Shown here piece by piece: positions 17,104-24,174 of a stretch of DNA of 43,633 nt. Source of the stretch: Verrucomicrobiota bacterium (GTDB lineage Bacteria > Verrucomicrobiota > Verrucomicrobiia > Limisphaerales > SXTU01); the NCBI GenBank assembly GCA_016235545.1, contig JACRKB010000162.1, positions 1-43,633 on the forward strand. Reading direction: 5' to 3'. The position numbers and the translations under genes were made by a program. The notes below the pieces were generated by a model. The model made no database searches, was not told the origin of the DNA, and worked only from the letters and a program-made list of their open reading frames with translations. Every line of letters begins with the position of its first letter. Within the stretch, counting starts at the first letter, position 1.

Positions 17104-18684
17104 GTGTCGGCCAACGTGATCATGTCTGCACTCAACAACTTTGCGAGCCACGCGCCAGGGAACCAACCATCACTGTCGCTGTTCGTTCTGATGCTTGTTT
17201 CCGACTTGCTGCTGAGCGCGGTCGTTGGACGTGCCGCCGAACATTCCGCGCTCTGGGGAGAGCGGGGCGAGAAGTGGAAGTCCCAGAGCCGCCTGCCGGA
17301 TTTCTCCTTCGCCGGCTATCATCGCGGCGAGCAGCCACTGCCAAAAGTGCCTCCCGGCGTGAGCGTGAAAACCTTTGGCGCAAAAGGCGACGGAGTGGCC
17401 GACGACACGCCGGCGTTCCTTGCCGCGATCGCGAAGACCGAACGGGGTGCCATCGAGGTTCCGCCGGGCCGTTACCGCATCCTTGGACTCTTGGAAATCA
17501 CCAGGCCTGGCGTCGTGCTGCGCGGTGCCGGGCCTGACAGGACCGTGCTCGTCTTCCCCACGCCGCTCAACGACATCAAGCCCAACTGGGGCGCGACCAC
17601 CACCGGCCAGCGGACATCGAACTACTCGTGGTCCGGCGGATTCGTCGTCGTGCGCGGCAAGTTCGGATCGCAAGTGCTGGCGGACATTTCGGGCACCGTC
17701 TCGCGCGGCGAAAGCACAATGCCGGTCGAGTCCGCCGCCAAGCTCCGCGTCGGCCAGGAGGTCGAGGTGTATCAGTCCGATTTGCCGGACAACTCGCTTG
17801 CCGTTCATCTCTATTCTGGCGACGCCGGGCCTGTGGAAAACTTGCTGGGCCGCGCTCGCACCTCCCTTGTTGGCAGAATCATCCGGCTTGAGGGGAATCG
17901 CGTGACTCTGGATCGCGCCTTGCGAACGGACTTGCGCCCGGAATGGAAGCCTCGCCTGCGCTCTTTCGAGCCAACGGTGACGGAAAGCGGCGTGGAGAGC
18001 ATCGGCTTCGAGTTCCCGGTCACTCCTTACAAGGGACACTTCACGGAACTCGGCTTCAACCCGCTCGCGTTGAGCAGCGTTGCACATTGCTGGGTGAGGA
18101 ACATCCGTGTGCTCAACGCTGACAGCGGGCCCTATGTGAGCGGGACATTCAACACCGTGGACGGCGTCGTGCTCGAATCTGAACGGTCGGTGGACAAGCA
18201 GAAATGCACGGGGCACCACGGCATCTCCGTGGGCGGCTCCGACAACCTGGTGCTGAACTTCGATGCTCGGACCCGATTCATCCACGACATCACCCTGAGC
18301 GGATTCTGCTCGGGAAACGTCATCGCCCACAGCCGGGGCATGGACCTGAGCCTCGACCATCACCGCTACGCGCCACATGAAAACCTCTTCACCGATCTCG
18401 ACGCCGGCATCGGCGCGCGCTTGTGGAAATGCGGCGGCGGCGCCGCGCTGGGCAAACACTGCGGGACACGGGGAACATTTTGGAGCATCCGGGCCGCGAC
18501 TCCACTGAGCTATCCGCCCGCCGCTTTCGGTCCACCGACAATGAACTTGGTGGGTTTGGAAACGAAGCAGGCCACTGAAACCTCGCCCGACGGCAAGTGG
18601 TTCGAGGCCATCAAGCCCACTGAACTTCAGCCGCAGAATTTGCATGAGGCGCAGCTTCGGCGACGGACAGGAGCTCTCCGGTAA
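17104..18684 (+). CDS. Exported pectate-lyase-fold (right-handed beta-helix) protein
   Basis: 526 residues with an N-terminal hydrophobic segment (SLFVLMLVSDLLLSAVVG) followed by AA, fitting a signal peptide. Then VKTFGAKGDGVADDTPAFLA plus GAIEVPPGRYRI, the hallmark of the Pectate_lyase_3 / GH28-related N-terminus, and beta-helix coils through the rest (VVLRGAGPDRTVL, later HHGISVGGSDNLVLN). It probably acts on a polysaccharide in the periplasm or outside; the substrate is unknown. The start is GTG 17104; an internal ATG at 17122 is possible. It lies 2 nt from the next gene, so the pair is an operon, possibly driven from the Fnr-type box at 17039. Confidence 0.78.
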   Translation: MSANVIMSALNNFASHAPGNQPSLSLFVLMLVSDLLLSAVVGRAAEHSALWGERGEKWKSQSRLPDFSFAGYHRGEQPLPKVPPGVSVKTFGAKGDGVADDTPAFLAAIAKTERGAIEVPPGRYRILGLLEITRPGVVLRGAGPDRTVLVFPTPLNDIKPNWGATTTGQRTSNYSWSGGFVVVRGKFGSQVLADISGTVSRGESTMPVESAAKLRVGQEVEVYQSDLPDNSLAVHLYSGDAGPVENLLGRARTSLVGRIIRLEGNRVTLDRALRTDLRPEWKPRLRSFEPTVTESGVESIGFEFPVTPYKGHFTELGFNPLALSSVAHCWVRNIRVLNADSGPYVSGTFNTVDGVVLESERSVDKQKCTGHHGISVGGSDNLVLNFDARTRFIHDITLSGFCSGNVIAHSRGMDLSLDHHRYAPHENLFTDLDAGIGARLWKCGGGAALGKHCGTRGTFWSIRAATPLSYPPAAFGPPTMNLVGLETKQATETSPDGKWFEAIKPTELQPQNLHEAQLRRRTGALR

Positions 18685-18686
18685 TC

Positions 18687-20606
18687 ATGTCCCGCATCGC
18701 GAACTTCCCGAAGTCACGCGCTTGCCTGGGCAAGAAGGCGAAATCACTTTCTTGCCTCGCCAGCGTGTTGGCGGCCCTGCTCGTCGTGACTCAAGCCCTG
18801 CGCGCCGACAGCTTTGCGCAGAACCGGCGGCTGGGCCGGGGCGTGAACATCATCGGCTACGATCCGCTCTGGCGTTCCCCGGATCAGGCCCGGTTCAAGG
18901 CCGAACACTTCCGTTTGTTGAAGGAGGCGGGCTTTCAGTCGGTGCGCGTCAACCTGCATCCCTTTCGCCACATGGACCGAGAGAAGGATTGGGCGCTGCA
19001 AGACGCATGGTTCGCGACTCTGGACTGGGCCGTGAAGGAGGCCACCGCCCAGGGATTGATGGTGCTCCTTGATTGCCACGAGTTCGATGCGATGGGCAAG
19101 GACGCTGAAGCCAACCGTGAAAAGCTCCTCGCGTTCTGGCGGCACCTCTCCGCGCACTGTGCGGGCCTCGGAGACAATGTCGTCTTTGAAATTCTCAACG
19201 AGCCCTCGAAGAAACTGACGCCCGCCCTTTGGAACCAATATTTGCGCGAGGCGCTGGCGGTGATCCGTGAGAAGAATCCCACGCGCACAGTCATCATCGG
19301 CCCGGCCCACTGGAACTCCATTGACCATCTCCCCGAACTGGAGCTGCCCGATGCAGACCGCAACCTGATCGTGACAGTCCACTACTACAAGCCGATGGAG
19401 TTCACGCACCAAGGCGCGGCATGGGCGAATCACAAGGACAAATCCGGCCTGGGCTGGCTGGGCACGGAGGTGGAGCGAAAAACAATCCGAGACGATTTCG
19501 CCAAGGTTGCGACATGGGCCAAGGCACACAACCGCCCGATCTTCCTGGGCGAGTTCGGAGCCTACGACAAGGCCCCGATGGAATCACGTGTGCGTTACAC
19601 TGCCGCCGTGGCGCGCACAGCGGAGTCTCTCGGCTGGAGCTGGGCCTACTGGCAGTTTGACAGCGATTTCATTCTCTACGACATCCCGGCGCGGCGCTGG
19701 GTAGAGCCAATACTCGGTGCGCTGATGCCATCGGCGCCCTCGGCCAAAGCCGTGGCGACGCCGGTCATCTCGCACCGCTTCGTCTGCGCGGACTACATCC
19801 AGGGCAGAATTTTCATCGTGAGCACCAACGGCAGTGTGGAGTGGGAACATCCAGCGCCGAGTTGCAACGACCTTTGGGCTCTGCCCAATGGCAATCTGCT
19901 ATTCACCACCGGGCACGGTGTGAGGGAAGTCACTCGCGAGAAGAAGGTTGTTTTCAGCTACGAGTCGAAGAGCGAAATCTACGCCTGCCAGCGTCTGGCG
20001 AATGGCAACACTTTCATCGGCGAGTGCAACGCGGGCAGGCTGCTCGAAGTCGAGTCGTCCGGAAAAATCGCGAAGGAAATCCGGCTTCTCCCGGAAGGAA
20101 AAAACGGAGGCCATCTCTACATGCGCAACGCCCGTCGTCTCGCCAACGGCCGCTACCTCGTCGCGCACTACGGCGATCAGGTCGTGCGTGAATACGATGG
20201 CGAAGGAAGGTTGGCGCGCGAGATTCCTGCCGCCAGCGGCCCGCACAGCGTGGTGCGCCTGCCCAACGGCCACACACTCATCGCGTGCGGTGACATGGTG
20301 AAGGACGGCGCGCGCGTCTTCGAAGTGGATGCCGCCGGGAAGACAGTTTGGGAGATCAAGAGCAGCGATCTGCCTGGCATCAGCTTGAAATGCATGACCG
20401 GCCTGCAGCGGCTTCCCAACGGCAACACCGTGATGTCGAACTGGCAGGGCCACGGACAATTCCGCAGCGGCCCGCACGTCATCGCGGTGACGCCGGACAA
20501 GACAGTCATCTGGACTTTTTCGGACCACCTGACGATGAGGACAATTTCCAGCCTCCAACTCCTCGATGTGCCGGGCGATGCCACCCGCGATGAGGTGTGG
20601 CACTGA
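18687..20606 (+). CDS. GH5-type glycoside hydrolase fused to a C-terminal beta-propeller
   Basis: 639 residues. After a signal peptide (SCLASVLAALLVVTQALRA) comes a GH5 (cellulase superfamily) barrel with LGRGVNIIGY, FQSVRVNLHPF and DCHEFD. The acid/base glutamate is in FEILNEPSK (E172), the substrate histidine in VTVHYYKP, and the nucleophile is E289 in FLGEFGAYD. The barrel ends near residue 350. The rest consists of repeats with LPNGN/LANGN turns (WALPNGNLLF, RLANGNTFI, RLPNGHTLIA, RLPNGNTVM), a PQQ-like/arylsulfotransferase-type propeller. This propeller could bind sugar or protein partners. The gene follows the pectate-lyase-fold gene by 2 nt, so both probably handle the same polysaccharide. 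Confidence 0.88.
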   Translation: MSRIANFPKSRACLGKKAKSLSCLASVLAALLVVTQALRADSFAQNRRLGRGVNIIGYDPLWRSPDQARFKAEHFRLLKEAGFQSVRVNLHPFRHMDREKDWALQDAWFATLDWAVKEATAQGLMVLLDCHEFDAMGKDAEANREKLLAFWRHLSAHCAGLGDNVVFEILNEPSKKLTPALWNQYLREALAVIREKNPTRTVIIGPAHWNSIDHLPELELPDADRNLIVTVHYYKPMEFTHQGAAWANHKDKSGLGWLGTEVERKTIRDDFAKVATWAKAHNRPIFLGEFGAYDKAPMESRVRYTAAVARTAESLGWSWAYWQFDSDFILYDIPARRWVEPILGALMPSAPSAKAVATPVISHRFVCADYIQGRIFIVSTNGSVEWEHPAPSCNDLWALPNGNLLFTTGHGVREVTREKKVVFSYESKSEIYACQRLANGNTFIGECNAGRLLEVESSGKIAKEIRLLPEGKNGGHLYMRNARRLANGRYLVAHYGDQVVREYDGEGRLAREIPAASGPHSVVRLPNGHTLIACGDMVKDGARVFEVDAAGKTVWEIKSSDLPGISLKCMTGLQRLPNGNTVMSNWQGHGQFRSGPHVIAVTPDKTVIWTFSDHLTMRTISSLQLLDVPGDATRDEVWH

Positions 20607-20628
20607 CACCAGCTGCAAAGCCTGGTGT
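20606..20628 (+). terminator. Short hairpin directly after the GH5 stop codon
   Basis: ACACCAG (20606-20612) and CTGGTGT (20622-20628) form a 7-bp stem. There is no T-run, so it may be an RNA-processing or weak termination signal rather than a classical intrinsic terminator. Confidence 0.3.
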
Positions 20629-20710
20629 GGGTGCAAATCAACGCCACTGTAGCCCGATGGTCACTAGCGCGCTCCGCGCCGAGTCGAATGAAGCAGCGAA
20701 GAAACAGATC

Positions 20711-20731
20711 ACGTTCCGCCAGTCGGAACGT
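20711..20731 (+). promoter_or_regulatory. 8-bp inverted repeat before the octahaem cytochrome
   Basis: ACGTTCCG and CGGAACGT are perfect inverted arms around a 5-nt centre, just upstream of the chosen ATG at 20748. It may be an operator or a leader hairpin. If translation starts at ATG 20688 it is inside the coding region. Confidence 0.35.
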
Positions 20732-20747
20732 TGGAATCGAAAGCCCC

Positions 20748-23042
20748 ATGCGGCGCTGGCTGCCCATGAGTTTGGCGGCGTTGATCGCCATGGTCGCGAT
20801 GGGCATCTGGAAGTGGGGAAACATTCGCAACGGGGGCTTGCCCCAACTGTCCTCCAACTCGCCGGCCGGGCGCGCGCCATTCAAGACGCCCAGCGATCAG
20901 GAAGTTTTTTCCACCTACGCCGGATCGGAAAGTTGCCGCGACTGCCACGCCCAGGCTTACGGCAAGTGGACCAATTCGCACCACGCCCTCGCCGAGCGGA
21001 GGGTCGATGCACACCTCGATCTCCGCGCCTTCGAGCCTGCCCACGCCATCAAGCACGGCACGCAAACCTCCGAGGCGCGCACCCGTGACGGGCAGTTTCA
21101 ACTCACCACAATGGGCGCGGATGGCAGGCCGGCGACGTTCAAGCCGGACCGTGTGCTCGGCGTGGATCCGCTCCGGCAATTCCTCTTCGCCACGGCAGGC
21201 GGACGCTGGCAGGTCGGCGAACTGAGCTTCGATCCGCGGACAAACGACTGGTTCGACGTGTATGGCACCGAGGACCGCGTGGCCGGCGAGTGGGGCCATT
21301 GGACCGGGCGCGGCATGACGTGGAATTCCATGTGCGCCTCCTGCCACAACACGCGCCTGCGCAAGAATTACAACCCCGCCAACGACTCGTATTCCACCAC
21401 GATGGCAGAGCGTGGTGTTGGCTGCGAATCCTGTCACGGCCCGCTCAAGCAGCACGTCACCTGGCAGCGCGAGCGCGGCGGCTCGGCGACGAACGATCCC
21501 ACTCTCCGACGCCTCGACAAGAACCAGATGCTCGACACCTGCGGCTCCTGCCACTCACGTCGTGGCGAGCTGACGGGTGATTTCGTGCCGGGCCAAAAAT
21601 TTTCCGATCACTACTCGCTCACGATTCCTGATGAGACCGACGTGTTTTATCCCGACGGCCAGGTGCGGGAGGAGGACTACGAGTTCACGTCCTTTCTCAG
21701 CAGCCGCATGCACACGGCAGGCGTGCGCTGCACGGACTGCCACGAGCCGCATTCGAGCAAGGCCATCCTCCCAGGCGACGCGCTTTGCCTGCGCTGCCAT
21801 GCCGTGCCGGTGGCTCCGGCACCGAAGATTGACGTCCTCACGCACTCACACCACAAGGCCGGCACCCCCGGCAGCCACTGTGTTGATTGCCACATGCCGC
21901 AGACGACCTACATGCAGCGGCACGCGCGGCGCGATCACGGTTTTACGATTCCCGACCCGCTGCTGACCAAGCAGCACCGCATCCCGAACGCCTGCAACCG
22001 CTGCCATGCCGACCGCAGTGTGGATTGGGCCATCGAAGCGGTGGACAAATGGCATGGCCCGCGCATGAACCGCCCAACACGCACCCGCGCCCAGTGGATG
22101 GTGCAGGCGCGCGCCGGCCACACGAATGCACCGTCGAACCTGATGCGGATGCTGGCCGAAGAGAAAGCCCCGCTCTGGCGCGCGAGCGCGGCGCGGCTGC
22201 TGCAGTCATGGAGTCATGACCCCGACGTCTCAAGCGCCTTGCTCCGGGCCGTGCGGGATCCAGACCCTCTCGTGCGCGCGAACGTCGCTCATTCGCTCGA
22301 AGGAATTGCCCAGCCGGAAAACCTCCCCGTGCAGGCTGCGTTGCGGGAGCTGCTCAACGACTCCAGCCGTTCCGTGAGCGTGGCCGCGGCGTGGGTGGCA
22401 AGAGCCCAACTCGACACCAACACCCCTGCGGCGCACGATCTGTTTCTCTCACTCCACCAAAACTCCGATCAGCCGACGGGCCTGCATCAGATGGGATCGT
22501 GGCACTTTGACCGCAACGAGAATGCCGCCGCGATGGAACTGTTCCGCCGCGCCGTGGAGTGGGACGCCAACTCTCCGCCGTTCAGGCACACCTACGCGAT
22601 CGCCCTGAGCACGCAAGGCCGGACAGCGGAGGCAGTGGCCCAGTTGGAGGCGGCGTGCCGGCTTGCGCCGCGCGAGGCCGAGTATCGATATCAGCTCGGG
22701 CTGGCGCTCAACGAGGCGGGCAAGCTTCCCGAGGCCACCGCCGCATTGCAGGAAGCCGTGAAGCTCAACGCACAGTTCGGTCCGGCCTGGTATAATCTTG
22801 GGCTGGCCTACTCGGCTGCCAATTCCTTGGAGCGCTCGGTGGAAGCGCTGCGAAGCGCGGAACGCTGCCAGCCGGCCAGTCCGCGCGCTCCCTACGCGCT
22901 GGCCACGGTCCTGGCGCGGCTCGGACGCATCCCGGAGGCGCACGCCGCCGCCCGCCGCGCGTTGGCAGTTCAGCCCTCATTCCGCGAAGCGGCCGAACTT
23001 CTGCGCACCTTGACGCGTGAGGATGGTGGGCGGGGACAATGA
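20748..23042 (+). CDS. Octahaem c-type cytochrome with HEAT-like and TPR repeats
   Basis: 764 residues from ATG 20748 (MRRWLPMSLAALIAMVAMG, a signal-anchor-like segment); ATG 20688 would add an Arg-rich stretch. There are eight CxxCH haem motifs between residues about 63 and 420: CRDCH, CASCH, CESCH, CGSCH, CTDCH, CLRCH, CVDCH and CNRCH. The GVGCESCHGP and RCTDCHEPH contexts resemble cytochrome c554/NapC-type multihaem proteins. A helical HEAT-like part (about 440-540) follows, then TPRs (about 560-750: EWDANSPPFRHTYAIAL, PREAEYRYQLGLALNEAG, NAQFGPAWYNLGLAYS). It acts outside the cytoplasmic membrane in electron transfer; the electron acceptor is unknown. It lies 141 nt after the GH5 gene and has no Fnr-type box of its own. 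Confidence 0.9.
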   Translation: MRRWLPMSLAALIAMVAMGIWKWGNIRNGGLPQLSSNSPAGRAPFKTPSDQEVFSTYAGSESCRDCHAQAYGKWTNSHHALAERRVDAHLDLRAFEPAHAIKHGTQTSEARTRDGQFQLTTMGADGRPATFKPDRVLGVDPLRQFLFATAGGRWQVGELSFDPRTNDWFDVYGTEDRVAGEWGHWTGRGMTWNSMCASCHNTRLRKNYNPANDSYSTTMAERGVGCESCHGPLKQHVTWQRERGGSATNDPTLRRLDKNQMLDTCGSCHSRRGELTGDFVPGQKFSDHYSLTIPDETDVFYPDGQVREEDYEFTSFLSSRMHTAGVRCTDCHEPHSSKAILPGDALCLRCHAVPVAPAPKIDVLTHSHHKAGTPGSHCVDCHMPQTTYMQRHARRDHGFTIPDPLLTKQHRIPNACNRCHADRSVDWAIEAVDKWHGPRMNRPTRTRAQWMVQARAGHTNAPSNLMRMLAEEKAPLWRASAARLLQSWSHDPDVSSALLRAVRDPDPLVRANVAHSLEGIAQPENLPVQAALRELLNDSSRSVSVAAAWVARAQLDTNTPAAHDLFLSLHQNSDQPTGLHQMGSWHFDRNENAAAMELFRRAVEWDANSPPFRHTYAIALSTQGRTAEAVAQLEAACRLAPREAEYRYQLGLALNEAGKLPEATAALQEAVKLNAQFGPAWYNLGLAYSAANSLERSVEALRSAERCQPASPRAPYALATVLARLGRIPEAHAAARRALAVQPSFREAAELLRTLTREDGGRGQ

Positions 23043-23115
23043 GGAGACATGAACCCGAACTCCGGGCGAGCACGCCCGCCTTCGGGGTCTGGGATGAACC
23101 GGATCCATTCAGCCA

Positions 23116-23279
23116 GATTTCCGAAATTGGCCGCAAAGAACGCAAGAAGACGCAAAGAAGACAGGGGCTTTCATCGCATCGCCCGAAACTGTTTCGCTGC
23201 GCGCAGCCTGGACCGCAATCTCTTCTCTTTGCGTCTCTTTGCGCTTTTTGCGGCCATTCCATTTCGGAGTTCGAGTTCA
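23116..23279 (+). repeat. Dispersed ~170-bp palindromic element, copy 2
   Basis: The outer arms (atttccgaaattggccgc; gcggccattccatttcgga) and inner arms (cgcaagaagacgcaaagaag; ctctttgcgtctctttgcg) pair imperfectly around a central block containing ggggctttcatcgcatc and gctgcgcgcagc. The same order is found at 6.0 kb and, reversed, at 39.9 kb. It lies in the 270-bp gap between the convergent octahaem cytochrome and the small ORF after pdxH. The bases just after the cytochrome stop (23043-23115) hold a short cgggcg/cgcccg hairpin. Confidence 0.85.
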
Positions 23280-23312
23280 TACCAATCCCAAATGCGAGTC
23301 GGTGGAAGGCAA

Positions 23313-23405
23313 TCAGGATGCCACAACGCGCGCCTTCTTCTTCGGAGGAGGGAGCGCACGACGCGGATCTTCGTCCTTCCAGCGAATCTCATCGCGAAAT
23401 GGCAT
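23313..23405 (-). CDS. Possible 30-residue ORF overlapping the pdxH stop (TGATG)
   Basis: The pdxH stop and this ATG share bases as TGATG, a classic arrangement for coupled translation. The product starts MPFRDEIRWKDEDPRRALPP, is strongly charged, and ends in a basic KKKARVVAS. I recognise no family. The coupling and the biased composition speak for a real small protein; the short length means chance is possible. Confidence 0.45.
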   Translation of the reverse strand: MPFRDEIRWKDEDPRRALPPPKKKARVVAS

Positions 23406-23980
23406 CAGTCCAGCGGCTCCATGGACCACGATCCGTCGGCAGCTCGCGTGTAAAGAAAGCGGTCATGTTGGCGCGGGCCGTGGCCCTGGAAAAACTCCAG
23501 CGTCTCGGGTGCGATGCGGTATCCGCCCCATGAGGCACCCGTCGCCAGCAGGTCCGCCTCAGCGCCCAGCCGCTTCACAAGCTCCGCCAACTGCATCTCG
23601 ACGGCGGCGTGCGCGGTCACGCCGTTGTTCTCGCCAAGCAGAAAGCATTTCACAGCCTCAAACGCGCCGAGTTTCTCCGCGCGTCCGGTGATGTTGACCT
23701 GCCGGTTCAGCGCAAGCCACGGGAACAGCAGGCTCACGTTCGGATTCGCCGCCATCTGCCGGACCTTGCGGCTGCCCAGATGGGTGAAGAAGACGAAGCC
23801 TTCTGCATTGAAAAACTTCAGCAGCACAGTGCGTGAGCGAGGGCGTCCATCCGCCCCGACTGTCGCAAGTGACCCAGCAAGGGGCTGGGTCACAGCTCCA
23901 CGCGCGGCGTCTTCCAGCCAGCGGGCAAACTGTGCGATGGGGTCATCGCAAAAATCCTCGCGTCGAAGCCGTGCAATCAT
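23405..23980 (-). CDS. pdxH: Pyridoxamine 5'-phosphate oxidase
   Basis: FMN enzyme that makes pyridoxal phosphate from pyridoxine or pyridoxamine phosphate. It shows DPIAQFARWLEDA at the N-terminus and the FMN/PLP-site motifs RPRSRTVLLKFFNAEGFVFF, GSRKVRQMAANPNVSLLFPW and RQVNITGRAE. The C-terminal substrate region is GHGPRQHDRFLYTR, shorter than the usual WQG-x-x-x-RLHDR form. 191 residues is slightly short for the family (about 200-220). A Fnr-type box lies 38 nt upstream, unusual for a reaction that uses O2. This may mean PLP supply is adjusted with oxygen, or that the protein has another flavin role. Confidence 0.88.
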   Translation of the reverse strand: MIARLRREDFCDDPIAQFARWLEDAARGAVTQPLAGSLATVGADGRPRSRTVLLKFFNAEGFVFFTHLGSRKVRQMAANPNVSLLFPWLALNRQVNITGRAEKLGAFEAVKCFLLGENNGVTAHAAVEMQLAELVKRLGAEADLLATGASWGGYRIAPETLEFFQGHGPRQHDRFLYTRAADGSWSMEPLD

Positions 23981-24018
23981 CCCGCGCAGAAGGCTGCCGG
24001 CGTCGGAGGCCCGATGAT

Positions 24019-24032
24019 TTGATCCGGGTCAA
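24019..24032 (-). promoter_or_regulatory. Fnr/Dnr-type box upstream of pdxH
   Basis: TTGATCCGGGTCAA, a perfect TTGAY-N4-RTCAA dyad, 38 nt before the pdxH ATG at 23980. The -10-like cagcct at 23991-23996 is weak. The next 142 bp towards thrS contain nothing else recognisable. Confidence 0.75.
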
Positions 24033-24174
24033 CGCAATGAGAAACCCCTTTCAGCAATTCCGAAACTTGGGCAAGCGCGTGACAAGCTGGCTGTGACACC
24101 GTGCCGATGTCCGCGAACTGTGTCCGCCGATGGCCCGGGACCCGCCGCTCACAGAGGTTCGCTACAACGCCGGC

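Noticed and set aside
23049..23090. cgggcg/cgcccg hairpin after the octahaem cytochrome as an intrinsic terminator
   Set aside because: Short stem and no T-run; left as an observation only.
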